From: Trebonia sp963737285
Lineage (GTDB): Bacteria; Actinomycetota; Actinomycetes; Streptosporangiales; Streptosporangiaceae
Direction: 5' to 3'
Assembly (NCBI GenBank): GCA_963737285.1
Contig: CAVTRT010000002.1
Span: forward strand, 2,046,001 to 2,110,000
Length of the DNA: 64,000 nt
Part shown: in pieces, positions 36,020 through 46,107 of the stretch
Numbering within the stretch: position 1 is the first letter of the stretch
How the letters are laid out: every line of letters begins with the position of its first letter
Notes under the pieces: model-generated
What the model was told of the DNA's origin: nothing
The model's input: the letters and a program-made list of their open reading frames with translations, nothing else
The model's database searches: none
Position numbers and translations under genes: made by a program

Positions 36020-37454
36020 CTAACTCCGGGGAACTGGCAATCGCCCCAGGTCTGCCGGCGGCCCGCAAGACCCGGACCATGGTGACGGGTGAAAGCAGTC
36101 TCGAAGGCGGGTCGACCATGTTCGCTACCCGGACGAACACCCGCCCGACCGCCGGATCCGTCGAGGCGGCCACTCGCAACCGCGCCAGGTAAGTGTTGAT
36201 CAGGCGATTAGCTGGCCGGAGCTTTCCCCCCACCTCGGGGAAGCGCGAGTCGCCGGCCACGGACATGGACCAGGCCGCACTGACGAGCTTGTCGGCTGCC
36301 CGGAAAAAGCGTGCCGCCACCTGCCCGGCGGCGGCTTGCCCGGCCACTGCCGGGACCGCCTGGCCCGCTGCCAGGCCACGGCCGGCCAGCGCCTTTCGCA
36401 GCGCCAGCGCCTCCAGGGCAGTAACTGTCATGCCCTGCGCGTAAACCGGGTTGAGGCTGCACAGTGCGTCGCCCATGACGATCAGGCCTGACGGCATACG
36501 GTCAAGCTTCTCGTAGTGCCGCCGGACGCTCGCCGGGAACCGCATCTTCACGGGGCTGTCCAGTGGCTCGGACGCCCGCATCACGGACGCGATCTCCGGG
36601 CCGACGAGGCTGTCGGCGTACGCCAGCATGCCCTCGTCGTCGGTCGGCGGCTCCTGCCCGAGCATGCCGGCAAGCGTGAGTACCCACTGCTCGCCCTCCT
36701 GCCCGATAAGCGCGGCGCCGCGTCGGTGACCGGGGTACGGCACGACCGCGACGCCGGTGATCCCGCCCAGCTGGCCAGGCAGGCGCCGGTAGTGCCGCGT
36801 GACGTAGACGAGGTCCACTTTCAGGCGCGACTCCGTCGGCTGCGGGTAGCCGAGCTCGGCCAGCCAGGCAGGCGTCCGCGACCCGCGCCCGCCGGCGTCC
36901 ACCACTAGGTCGGCCGCCAGCACCTGCGCAGCGCCCGAGCCTGGCCCCGAAGCCGCGTCCAGGCGGGGAGCCGGCCGCAGGCGGACCCCGGCAACCCTGT
37001 CCCCCTCGACGACAAGGGCGTCCACGGCGCATCGAGCAACGATTTCGACATTCGGCAGCTTCTCGACCCGGGACCGGATCATTCGCTCAAGTCCCCGCCT
37101 GGTCATCCCGATCCCTCGCAGCCCAGCGGACGCGTGCCTGGCGAGGTGCCCGTCCAGGTACCAGTTGATGTCCGCGAGTACGTCCCCGCATGAGCCGCCC
37201 GCCGCGAGCATCTCGGCGCGGAAGCCGGGCAGCAGCTCATCCAGCGCGCTCACCCCGCGCGCGTGCAGGCCATGGGCCTGACTGCTTTGCGGCACCCCCT
37301 GACGGGTCGCTGGCGCGTCCGGCAGCGTGTCTCTGTCGTAGACAGTGACCTGGGAGAACACCTCGCGCAGGACGCTGGCGGCCAGCAATCCCGCGATGCC
37401 AGCGCCCACCACTACCGCTTGCGAACCTCCCGTACGCCCGTGCATGGTACGCAT
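36020..37454 (-). CDS. FAD-dependent monooxygenase/epoxidase-like oxidoreductase
   Basis: This protein has the N-terminal FAD-binding GxGxxG motif VVVGAGIAGLLAASVLRE, the acid end VYDRD, and the late ribose-binding motif MGDALCSLNPVYAQGM. It belongs to the flavin hydroxylase/epoxidase group found in polyether and other pathways. The open frame runs on to 35022 across purC, giving 810 residues, far longer than the family. A frame one base away stops at 36020-36022 after about 478 residues, a normal length. I therefore infer one indel near 36030-36080 and give that 3' limit as approximate. The start could be 37454 or 37445. Confidence 0.82.
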
Positions 37455-37509
37455 GGTACGGCAGCAACTACGGTACGTTATGGATCGTAATAAGATTGAA
37501 GCAAGGAAA

Positions 37510-37541
37510 GCCGGCCGGCACGCGCAGGCATGCCGGCCGGC
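37510..37541. terminator. Hairpin downstream of the phospholipase gene
   Basis: GCCGGCCGGCA and TGCCGGCCGGC form a perfect 11-base-pair stem around a 10-base loop, 16 bases beyond the stop of the minus-strand phospholipase gene. There is no T run. Confidence 0.7.
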
Positions 37542-37556
37542 CGACTTGCGGACCCG

Positions 37557-39751
37557 CTAGAACGACCCGGTGATGCTGTGCTCGCCAGTCTCGATGTGGC
37601 CGATGAACCGCTGCGACCAGGTCGAGTCGCTGCTCGCGGTCACGGTCACGTCATACCAGCCGTGCGCGGTGGACACGACGTCCGCCACGTGCCGGAAGGT
37701 CTCTCCGGCACGCACCCGGATGGTCTGGGCGGACGCGCCGTTGTTGTAGTAGTTGTGCTTCACGGTGAAGGTGACGTCCGAGTGGCTGCCGTTGACTAGG
37801 TCGAGCAGCAGTGCGGGCTTGTCATCGAAGCCGTTGGCGTAGAACGACGTCGCGACCTTGAGGTCAGCGCCGGCCTTGGTAGCGTTGCCGGTGAAGCGGC
37901 GCAGGAACCGGTTGGCGCTGACCACGGTCACGTCGTAGGCCGGGCCGCCGACGGTCTGGGTGGCCGTGGTGGCCGCGCGGGAGTCCCTGGTCGAGCCCGT
38001 GACGGTGAACTGGCCGGGGAACGCGCCCGGGTAGGCCGTGATGGCCGGGGCTACCTGCAGGGTGTTGTCATAGACCGCGTAGTGGCTGGCGCGGCTGACC
38101 CACGGGGCGTTGTTCGACAGCGCGATGTTCACGGTGACATTGCCGTCGGAGTCGGCCACCAGGCTGTCGAGGCTCGCGTTCTGCTGGTAAGGCAGCGCGC
38201 GAGCGGACTTGACGCCCTCCTCCTGCACCGGCATCACGTTGTTCGACGGGGTCGGGTGGTACTCCTCCGCCTCGCCGACCGGGGCGGTGATCCAGGGCAG
38301 GTCCGGCAGGCCGTAGACCGGCTTCTCGAAGTCAAGCGCGTTGAGCAGGTCACCGGAGACATTGCGCCGCCAGGCGGAGACGTACGGAGAGATCGCGGGC
38401 TTGCCGATCGCCGTCGTCCACTTCTCCATGAGCTGGATGACCGACGTGTGGTCGAACACCTCCGAGGTCACCCAGCCGCCGCGAGACCACGGGGAGATGA
38501 GGATGACCGGCACGCGGAAGCCGAGGCCGACCGGCAGCGGCATCGGCTCGAACGAGGTATCGAGAACGAACTCGTCGGTGGTGCCCTGCGCCGGGGACGG
38601 CGGCGGCACGTGGTCGAACTCGCCGTCGTTCTCGTCGTAGTTGTAGATGAAGAGCGTGGAGTTGAACACGTCCGGGTCGGCGTCGTACACCGCGCGCAGC
38701 ACCCGGCCGACGAAGTAGGCACCGTCGGTCGGGGCCCCGTCGGGGTGCTCGGAGTACTGCTGGTTGGTGACCATCCAGGAGATCTGCGGCAGCTTCCCGG
38801 CCGCCACGTCGGCACCGATCGCGTTGGCGAGGTTGTCGGCGTTGCCGTCCTCGGCCGGCAGCGGCTCCGGCACGGTGGCCAGGCCGTTGTCGTAGTAGAC
38901 GTTGGTGCCGGGCGCGGGGGCGGTACCGCCTTGCGACGGGTCAAGGTCGGCGAACGTCTTGAAGTACTGCGCGCCGTTGTCGCCGTAGTTGTCGCTTCCC
39001 TGGTAGATCTTCCAGGTCAGGCCGGCCTCTTGCACGGTCTGGGTGTAGCAGGTCCACGGCAGGAACTGGCCGAGCTCGTCGCCGCCGTTGTTGGCGATGA
39101 ACGAGCCGTTGGCCTGGTCGGCGTTGACGGTGGCGGACCACAGGTAGGTGCGGTTCGGGCCGGTCGCCGACAGCACCGAGCAGTGGTAGCCATCACCGAT
39201 GGTGTAGGCCTCGGCGAGCGCGTAGTGGAACGGGAGGTCCTCGCGGGTCAGGTAGCCAAGCGTGGTGGGCCCGCCCTTGGCGTAGTACCAGCCGTTCATG
39301 AGGCCGCCGTACCAGGCGCCGTGCTGGTCGGTCCAGCCGTGTGCGGTACCGGGGAAGTTCTGCGCGCCCTGCTCCGGGTTCGGCGGCTGCGCGCCGACGA
39401 ACTTGCCTGCAGTCAGCGACCACGGGTACTGGGTACCGCTAACTGGCTCACCGGGCGTTATGGTCGGCTGCTGCCAGACGTCGTAGCCACCGGGAAGCTC
39501 GATCGTGGACCGGTCACCGAACCCGATGACGCCAGCCATCGAGCCGTAGTAGTGGTCGAAGCTGCGGTTCTCCTGCGTGAGGACCACGATGTGCTTGATG
39601 TCGCGGAGGTCGCCATAACGGTGACCTCCCTCGGCCTTGCCAGCGGGGCCGGCGCGGCCAGCGCCTTGTCGCTGGCGGCGACGGTCGCGGCGGCGGCAAC
39701 GCCAGTAACCGCGGCACCACGCAGGACGTTCCGGCGGGACAGTTCGGGCAT
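37557..39751 (-). CDS. Phosphocholine-specific phospholipase C, Tat-exported, frameshifted near its N-terminus
   Basis: ATG 39751 (GGAG upstream) begins a twin-arginine signal, 'MPELSRRNVLRGAAVTGVA', ending ALAAPAP. One missing G near 39640 breaks the frame. The main frame then reads GDLRDIKHIVVLTQENRSF, the catalytic start of the bacterial phospholipase C/acid phosphatase family, and continues with YNYDENDGEFDHVPPP and two C-terminal beta domains, to about 730 residues in all. The enzyme cleaves phosphatidylcholine or related lipids outside the cell and often responds to phosphate limitation. Without repair the open frame starts at 39878 with a meaningless leader and no signal. The gene is isolated, with a hairpin after it. 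Confidence 0.88.
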
Positions 39752-39936
39752 GAAAGCTCCAGGTTCGAGGATAGGTACCGTCCAGGAAGCTACGCGGGTC
39801 ACTTGAGCAGGAATTTAACGAATGTCGAACTAGGCGCGAACAGGCAGCGGCCGGATGCGGCTGACGTGGCGTTCTCACCTGCTGCTACGGCGTGGCGTCC
39901 GGGCATAACTGGGGTGCATGCGGGACAATTTCGCTC

Positions 39937-40614
39937 ATGCCGAGGACAGAAGAGGCGCTCGATGCCATCCTCAGGTCAGTGCTGGAGCAGCGCGAGGTCC
40001 CGCCTGGGGCCAGGCCGGCGGGCCAGGGCATCCTATGGGACGGCCCCTCAGGCAGCGACCGCCAGCTGCCGCCCCTGCCGGGCAATGCCACGACCACGGT
40101 GCATCGTGTCAAGGCCAGCCTGCGCGGGGCAAGACCACCGGTGTGGCGTCGGCTTGAGGTTCCAAGCAACCTGCCGCTGAGCGTGCTGCACGAGGTAATG
40201 CAGACTGCGTTCGGCTGGTTCGACTGCCATCCGCACCAGTTCGAGACCGCGTGCGGCGCCTTTGGCGACCCGGCCCAGGAGGACTTCTGGTCACGCAGGG
40301 CCGACGAGTCCACTGCTGCGATCGCCCAGGTAACGCCCGCACCGAAGGACAAGATCGGCTATGTCTACGACTTCCGCGACGACTGGCGGCACGACCTGGT
40401 CGTCGAAGCTGTCGTCTCCGCGACGCCGGGCGTCCGTTACCCTCGGTGCACGGCCGCTGCGGGCGCCCCGCCAGAGGAAGGCTGTGGCGGCGTGACGGCG
40501 TTCAACGCCCTCGTCCGTGACGAGGGCGCCCCATCTCCTACCGCACTCACCCGTCAGCTTGAGGGCCTGGCCTGGGTCGTAGTGCCCTCCCGGCATTCAC
40601 CCACGGGGCGATGA
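39937..40614 (+). CDS. pRiA4b ORF-3-like protein
   Basis: This 225-residue protein has the family pattern 'VHRVKASLRGARPPVWRRLE', LSVLHEVMQTAFGWFDCHPHQF, YVYDFRDDWRHDLVVE and a Cys-Gly segment YPRCTAAAGAPPEEGCGG. The family is often linked to plasmids and transposons, and its molecular role is unknown. ATG 39937 is chosen because the upstream part of the ORF has no family match. Confidence 0.85.
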   Translation: MPRTEEALDAILRSVLEQREVPPGARPAGQGILWDGPSGSDRQLPPLPGNATTTVHRVKASLRGARPPVWRRLEVPSNLPLSVLHEVMQTAFGWFDCHPHQFETACGAFGDPAQEDFWSRRADESTAAIAQVTPAPKDKIGYVYDFRDDWRHDLVVEAVVSATPGVRYPRCTAAAGAPPEEGCGGVTAFNALVRDEGAPSPTALTRQLEGLAWVVVPSRHSPTGR

Positions 40615-40668
40615 CTTCCGGCGGGCGCCCCCGCCCCCTGCCATCTCGTTGTACTGGCCACCGGTGGC

Positions 40669-41697
40669 TTAGCCGCCGTGCATTACTGTCAGCGAGATGG
40701 CGGCGACTGCCAAGACGACCCAGAAACCGATCCCGACGATCGCGACTACCCTGCCCTTGCCCGCGTACCGCTCGCGCAGCATCTGCATGGTGGTGGTGTC
40801 CATCAGGGTCCGCATCGCGTTGGTGTCCATGATGGCCCGCATCGCGCCGGTGTCCCGGATCCGGCGCAGTGCACCGGTTTCCGAACGGCGCTGGGGCGTC
40901 CTCGGCGCGCCCGACGCGGCGGCAGCGCCATAAGCAGGGCCTCGCCTGGCCGGGGCATTGCGGGGCGCACTGACGTCGATGGGCCGGGCGCCACGGAACG
41001 GGATGACGTCGGTCACCGCTGCATCCGTCCCGGCTTCCCGGCCCGCAGCGCCCCCGAAGCCGCGGCCCGGCGCGGAACCCCTGCCCGCCGTGTAGGCCTG
41101 GTCCCCGCCGAACGCCCTATTGTCGTCCCCAAGTCGGCGGTTCGGCGAGAAGCCGCCCGGCGGGAGGCTGCCTGGCGGGAGGCTGCCTGGCGGGAAGCCA
41201 TCGCCGCCACCGGGGTGGCGGTTGGGATTGACGCCGGCAGGCGTGCCGCCGCCGGTTACCTCCGCCCAGCGGTTCGCGGCCGTGATGCCCCTGCCAGGAG
41301 TATCACTCCAGGATCCAGCGCCACCCGTCCCGCGCGGGTCTCTGCCATCGAAGCCCGCGTCTTGGCGGTTCCAGTCCTGGATAGCCCGGTTCGGGCTGCC
41401 AGTATCACCGAATCCCTGCTCACGGTAACCCTGGGTCCCGGCACCCCGGTTGTCGAAGCTCGCGCCCTGTCCCTGGAAGCTCGCGCCCTGTCCCTGGAAG
41501 GCTGGGCCCTGGCTCATGAACCCGTCGTCAGGACCTGGCTGCTCAGAAACCTGACGGGACGAGGCGAACCAGGATGCGCCGCCGAAGTCCGCTTCCCTGA
41601 CGTGCTGGGCGGAATCCAGGTTCTGAGGAGAAGACTTTCGGGTCGGGGTAAACCACCCTCCAGTGCCCGTGTCATCCCCATGCTCGCCGAACCTCAA
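40669..41697 (-). CDS. Low-complexity protein with a C-terminal membrane anchor
   Basis: I chose TTG 41697 (LRFGEHGDD) because GGGGAGGG precedes it; the open frame extends to 41847. The protein is about 342 residues. Residues 1-280 are disordered and rich in Gly, Pro, Asn and Arg, with small repeats (FQGQGAS twice, PPGSL twice). A basic amphipathic segment contains a repeat of the type MRxxMDTxxM, and the last 25 residues form a membrane helix (VVAIVGIGFWVVLAVAAISL). This is a tail-anchored layout with the disordered part in the cytoplasm. The function is unknown; it may belong with the adjacent minus-strand membrane protein. Confidence 0.7.
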   Translation of the reverse strand: MRFGEHGDDTGTGGWFTPTRKSSPQNLDSAQHVREADFGGASWFASSRQVSEQPGPDDGFMSQGPAFQGQGASFQGQGASFDNRGAGTQGYREQGFGDTGSPNRAIQDWNRQDAGFDGRDPRGTGGAGSWSDTPGRGITAANRWAEVTGGGTPAGVNPNRHPGGGDGFPPGSLPPGSLPPGGFSPNRRLGDDNRAFGGDQAYTAGRGSAPGRGFGGAAGREAGTDAAVTDVIPFRGARPIDVSAPRNAPARRGPAYGAAAASGAPRTPQRRSETGALRRIRDTGAMRAIMDTNAMRTLMDTTTMQMLRERYAGKGRVVAIVGIGFWVVLAVAAISLTVMHGG

Positions 41698-41931
41698 GAC
41701 CAGCCCTCCCCGCCGCCCAGCATTCAGGTGTCCCGCTAAATAACCTTTCTCTGCTAAAAATGTACCGACACCAGGCGGGCGGCTCACCCTAAATCGGGCA
41801 GCCCGGAACTCCGATGCCCCTACAAGCCGGAATGTCGCGCTGGCCACGGCGCCGGGTTGCTCGTCTAGCGGCCGATGCGGTCGGCCTCACCTGCGGCCGG
41901 ACTCACCTGGGGCCGGACTCACCTGGGGGCG

Positions 41932-43134
41932 TCAGCCGCCGCCGTGACCGCCACCGGGTCCGTGGCCCCGGCCGCCACTGCCACCGTGACCACCGCGACC
42001 ATGGCCATCACCGCCGGACCCGCCTCCGGACCTACCTCCGGGGCCGCCTCCGGACCCGCCCCCGGGGCCGTGGTGACTACCGCCGTGACCACTGCCACCC
42101 TGACCGGCACCGCCACCATGACCGGTACTGCCACCGTGACCGGCACCGCCGGACCCGTGAGGATCACCGGCATGACCGTGGGCATCCGCGCCATTGCCCG
42201 CGTGACCCGAATGCACGATGTGGCTGGTGGTGTTCGCCGACGTACCGCGCGAAGAATCGGAAGACCCCTGCGCCGTGGGAACGTAGCCGCGAACCGCGAT
42301 GCCGTAGACATGCTCCTGGTAGGTACCCCAGGAGTCCAGCGGCAGCTTGGTGAACCATATCTCCACGTAGCGCCCAGTCACCGCATGGCTGAGGTCCTGC
42401 GACACCCAGCCCCCGACGTCCGTAGCCGTCGCCACCGGTGTGGCGTCAGCGAGGTCGGGCGTGTCTCCAACACGGATTTCCAAGTCCGCGCCCCAGAAGC
42501 CGGGACTGCCGGCCAGGGCCAGCTCAACCTGCTTCATCGTCACTGGCTTGCCCATGTCCAGCAGCAGCCCGGTGCCCTGTTGCAGGTTGCCAAAGTCGGC
42601 CGTCGCATACCAGTGAGTTACCCAGGACATCCCCGAGCGTGGGTCGATCACGTACAGCGCGAGATCCGGGTGGTCACCGTCGCTGACGCCATCCGGGCCA
42701 ATCGCGACCGCGCTGACGGCCGTTAGCGCGGTCACGGCAGGCATGGGAACGGCCGTCTGTCCTGCCGACTTGTTGGCATACGGTCGCGCGGCTGACATGA
42801 CGTCCCGCGAGTTCCCGGTGCCTCGGGCGGCCACCGACTCGGTAGATGACGATCCACCCTTCACCGTCGGCTGCGTCAGCGCGGCGGCCACGCTGCGACT
42901 TACCCCTTTGGGATGTACCGACCCACTCGCCCCCGCTAGCGTTGCTCCGCCGCCGCCTCCCAGCGTCGACGCCACGCAATAGGTGCCCAGCCCGGCATAT
43001 ACGAGCAGCAGCCCAGCCATCCCCCACTTGGCCGCCAACGGCGCTTCCTTGGCATCATCGTCCAGGTCCCCGTCAATGCCAGCCCACGTTGTTTGCTCGC
43101 GCGCCGTCTCGTCCCGGTCCTCGCTGATGCTCAA
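41932..43134 (-). CDS. Membrane protein with discoidin-like ectodomain and Gly/His-rich tail
   Basis: This 400-residue protein starts at TTG 43134 with GGGAGG 6 bases upstream. An acidic cytoplasmic segment of about 30 residues precedes one helix (WGMAGLLLVYAGLGTYCVAS). The outer part contains a region resembling an F5/8 type C (discoidin) fold at about residues 150-290 (DPRSGMSWVTHWYATADFG, VTMKQVELAL, GRYVEIWFTKLP). The last 90 residues are almost only Gly, His and Ser, and could bind metal ions. Similar acidic-helix-discoidin layouts occur in substrates of mycobacterial Ser/Thr kinases such as MviN-type proteins, but no phosphosite can be shown here. Confidence 0.7.
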   Translation of the reverse strand: MSISEDRDETAREQTTWAGIDGDLDDDAKEAPLAAKWGMAGLLLVYAGLGTYCVASTLGGGGGATLAGASGSVHPKGVSRSVAAALTQPTVKGGSSSTESVAARGTGNSRDVMSAARPYANKSAGQTAVPMPAVTALTAVSAVAIGPDGVSDGDHPDLALYVIDPRSGMSWVTHWYATADFGNLQQGTGLLLDMGKPVTMKQVELALAGSPGFWGADLEIRVGDTPDLADATPVATATDVGGWVSQDLSHAVTGRYVEIWFTKLPLDSWGTYQEHVYGIAVRGYVPTAQGSSDSSRGTSANTTSHIVHSGHAGNGADAHGHAGDPHGSGGAGHGGSTGHGGGAGQGGSGHGGSHHGPGGGSGGGPGGRSGGGSGGDGHGRGGHGGSGGRGHGPGGGHGGG

Positions 43135-43249
43135 GGCCGCCTCCCACCCGTCATCACGCTACCGGTCAAGTCTTCTCTTGTAAGACGCCCAGATCGCCAG
43201 TCCAATCGTAACGCTTTTATTCCAAGATCAACTAGCGTCATACCGGCTT

Positions 43250-44119
43250 TTAGCCCGCTCCCCCGGCTTCCTCCTCCAATGGGCGCAGCAGGCTGCAGGC
43301 TACGGCCGCCGCCGCGACAACATTGAGTGAATCGACTCCGGCTGCCCGGGCACCGGAACTCATCGGAATCCGGACCGCCTCGTCGGCCTCGTGCAACCAG
43401 CGTGACGAAAGGCCATCGCCCTCGGTTCCCAGCAGCAACGCCACCCGTTGCCCCGTCAGTTTGCCGAGCGCGGCGCCGATCGGGGTGGCCCGCTCATCTG
43501 GGGTCAGCGCTAGCACGGCGAAGCCTGCGGCCCGAATGCCGGACAGGCCGTCGTACCACTCGCTCATCCGTGCGCAGGGGATGGCGAATACGGCGCCCAT
43601 CGAGACCTTGACCGACCGGCGGTACAGCGGGTCGGCGCACCGCGGCGACAAGATCACCGCGTCGACCCCCAGCGCCGCCGCGCACCGGAAGATCGCACCG
43701 ACGTTCCCGTGATCTACCAGGTCCTCCAGGACGACTACGCGGTGGGCCGTCGCGAGCACGGAGGTGACGGATGGTAGTTCCGCCCGTTCCAGGGAGGCCA
43801 GCGCACCTCTGTGCACGCGGTATCCCGTCAGCCTCTCGGCCACAACGTCGGGCACGACGTAGACGGGAACGTCAGGGTCACTGGAGCCCAAGCCGCCAGC
43901 TTCGGACAGCGGGCCCAGGTCCGCGACCCGAGACTGCGCCACCAGTACAGAACGGACCGGATAGCCCGCTTGCACAGCACGGCTGATCACCTTGGTGCCC
44001 TCGGCGATGAACAGCCCGTGCTCCGCTTCCAAGCTGGTGCGCAGCGAGACGTCGGTCAGCCTGGTGTAGTCCGCCAGCCGGGGGTCGTTTGCGTCGCTGA
44101 TCGCGATGGTCCTTAGCAC
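43250..44119 (-). CDS. TrmH/SpoU-family RNA 2'-O-methyltransferase
   Basis: This is a 289-residue SPOUT enzyme. The N-terminal substrate-binding part is FIAEGTKVISRAVQAG. The knotted SAM domain has VVVLEDLVDHGNVGAIFRCA, then LLLGTEGDGLS and the final SLNVVAAAAVACSLL. It methylates a ribose 2'-OH in tRNA or rRNA; the target is not readable. The start is GTG 44119. Confidence 0.93.
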   Translation of the reverse strand: MLRTIAISDANDPRLADYTRLTDVSLRTSLEAEHGLFIAEGTKVISRAVQAGYPVRSVLVAQSRVADLGPLSEAGGLGSSDPDVPVYVVPDVVAERLTGYRVHRGALASLERAELPSVTSVLATAHRVVVLEDLVDHGNVGAIFRCAAALGVDAVILSPRCADPLYRRSVKVSMGAVFAIPCARMSEWYDGLSGIRAAGFAVLALTPDERATPIGAALGKLTGQRVALLLGTEGDGLSSRWLHEADEAVRIPMSSGARAAGVDSLNVVAAAAVACSLLRPLEEEAGGAG

Positions 44120-44279
44120 CCATCTAGTCTGCCAGGTCGATCGTCAGCTATTCGTTACCCATATCGCTCATGAACTTCGCAGAACGTCATTAGGCTACAC
44201 AGGCGGCATTTGAGCGTGTGGAAGCAGTACGTGCCGCGCATACTGGATGATTTCCTGATGATTCGCTGGGAGTAACCGG

Positions 44280-46049
44280 GTGAGCCTGCGAGTTTTGCTA
44301 ATCACTGTCACGGCCTTGTGCCTAGGCGCCGCGCTTGCACTCGCCTGGCCTGCGGGCGGACAGCCGTTCCAGGCCAACACGCTGGCCCTGACCGCGCAGC
44401 AGGCAGCGGCCTCGCTGGGAGCGACCCCGCTCCCAGCCGCCCCAGCCCCGCAGGTCCTTGCCGCGTCCCCCGCTCCCTGGATCACCCCGGCTAGGAGCAC
44501 TGGACTGGGCGCCAGCAGCCGGCCGACAGCGCAGCTATCCCAGAAGGAATCAGCCGACGCGGCGGCGTGCGCCGAGCCTGGCTGCCCCGTCAGCTCCCAG
44601 GGTGGCGCGGTGCAGCACTCGCCGACCGTCTACCTGCTGGAGTGGGGACCTAAGTGGACCGGCAAGTCGGGGACCGCCCCGACGACTGCTTACAACCAGC
44701 TCTACGCGTTCCTGCACGGCCTCGGCCAGCCGGCGGACACGTGGTCGACCGTGACCTCGCAGTACGGGGACGGCACCGGCAGCCCCGCGTTCGGTAGGCC
44801 AGTCCTCGCGCCCCACACCTACCAGGACCCAGCCACCCCGCCCAACCCGGTGACCCCGGCCGCTCTCGCGACGGAGGTGCAGTTTTTCGCGGCACAGGCG
44901 AAAATCACCAACTTCGCCGACTCGCAGGTTATGGTCGCGGTCCAGCCTGGGACGTGCTACACCGCCGCAACGGGTGCGAATGGCGCTGCGATCCCGGTAT
45001 TCGCGGGAAACTGCGGCAAGGCGGCGTCCACGGGATCGTGCGGCTGGCACTCGGATGCGACCGTTGACGGCAACTCACTCGCCTACAGCGTCTTGCCGTA
45101 CGAGCTCGACGCCGGCAAGGCATGCGGCGAGAACCGGATCAACTCGGGGACGACCGGAGAGTACGACGGGTTCACCATGGTCGCGGGCGCCGAGTTCGCG
45201 GACACGGTCACCGACCCCTTCGGCACTGGCTGGTATGACCCCAGCGACACGGTCACCGGCGGCGAGATCGGCGACAAGTGCGCGTGGGGCGGCAAGGGCC
45301 TTGGCTACAGCGCGCCTGAGGGCGATATCTCGCTCCCGGTTACCGGGAAAACGTCGACCTACGACTTCCCGTTCGCGGTGCAGAGCCTGTGGAGCAACAC
45401 CAGCTCGCGGTGCGTACTCACGTCCGCCCCAAAGATCTCCCTCACCGCGATCGGCACCCAGGAGTCCGCCATGAACGACGAGGCGAGCCTCCAGGTCCGC
45501 GCGGCGACCAGCACCGGCACGGGGATCAGCTACTCGGCGTCCGAGCTGCCGCACGGCCTGGCCATCGGCGCGAGCACGGGGAAGATCTCTGGCCGGGTTT
45601 CCGTCCAGGTGCCCGGCACCTACAAGGTCACCGTCACCGCGGCCAACTACGCGGTAACGAAGTCGACATCGTTCAGCTGGAAAATCGACTCCCGCACCGG
45701 GGTGGTGAAGGACGCCGCAGGTAAGTGCCTCGACGCCGCGGGGAACAAGACGACCGCCGGCACGGTCATCGTGTCCGAGCCGTGCGGCACCACGTCGGCC
45801 GAGAAGCTCACCCTCCGCTACAACGGCGTGCTGGAACTGGCCTCCAAGTGCCTCACGGCCAACACGCGGGTCTTCCTCTACGCCTGCAAGGGCCTCCGCG
45901 CGCAGACCTGGGCGTGGGACCCGGCCAGCGGCGAGTACGTCCTGGCGGCCGGCGGCAAGTGCCTGTGGGTCACCTCCTCGGCGAACGGCGCCAAGCTGGC
46001 GGTGGCGGCCTGCCGTGCCAGCAAGGCCGAGCACTGGACCCTTCCGTAA
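44280..46049 (+). CDS. Secreted protein with peptidase-like domain, Ig-like domain and ricin-type lectin
   Basis: This 589-residue protein starts at GTG 44280. The N-terminus is a signal peptide (ITVTALCLGAALALAWPAGG). Residues about 120-370 contain VYLLEWGPKW, a Cys-containing core and the segment AGAEFADTVTDPFGTGWYD followed by GGEIGDKCAW. Relatives I recall have SHEYAE at the place of AGAEFAD, a putative metal-binding site; here the first His is missing. A putative Ig (He_PIG) domain follows at about 385-480. The last 110 residues are a ricin-type beta-trefoil (CLDAAGNKTTAGT...AEHW) for sugar binding. It probably acts on or binds extracellular polymers. Confidence 0.8.
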   Translation: MSLRVLLITVTALCLGAALALAWPAGGQPFQANTLALTAQQAAASLGATPLPAAPAPQVLAASPAPWITPARSTGLGASSRPTAQLSQKESADAAACAEPGCPVSSQGGAVQHSPTVYLLEWGPKWTGKSGTAPTTAYNQLYAFLHGLGQPADTWSTVTSQYGDGTGSPAFGRPVLAPHTYQDPATPPNPVTPAALATEVQFFAAQAKITNFADSQVMVAVQPGTCYTAATGANGAAIPVFAGNCGKAASTGSCGWHSDATVDGNSLAYSVLPYELDAGKACGENRINSGTTGEYDGFTMVAGAEFADTVTDPFGTGWYDPSDTVTGGEIGDKCAWGGKGLGYSAPEGDISLPVTGKTSTYDFPFAVQSLWSNTSSRCVLTSAPKISLTAIGTQESAMNDEASLQVRAATSTGTGISYSASELPHGLAIGASTGKISGRVSVQVPGTYKVTVTAANYAVTKSTSFSWKIDSRTGVVKDAAGKCLDAAGNKTTAGTVIVSEPCGTTSAEKLTLRYNGVLELASKCLTANTRVFLYACKGLRAQTWAWDPASGEYVLAAGGKCLWVTSSANGAKLAVAACRASKAEHWTLP

Positions 46050-46078
46050 CCGACTGCCCGCGCCCCCTGCTCGTCCAC

Positions 46079-46107
46079 GCGAACCGGCCCGCCCGCGGCC
46101 GGTTCGC
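46079..46107 (+). terminator. Hairpin downstream of the secreted lectin gene
   Basis: GCGAACCGGCC and GGCCGGTTCGC form a perfect 11-base-pair stem around seven bases, 30 bases after the stop. Confidence 0.75.

Noticed and set aside
38082..39806. A 574-residue plus-strand open frame
   Set aside because: It is antisense to the phospholipase C gene, which has clear family motifs; composition is Val/Gly/Arg-rich.
40678..41739. Plus-strand frames of up to 353 residues across 40.7-41.7 kb
   Set aside because: The minus strand has a membrane helix, a supported TTG start and protein-like repeats; the plus frame is Arg/Ala-rich without features.
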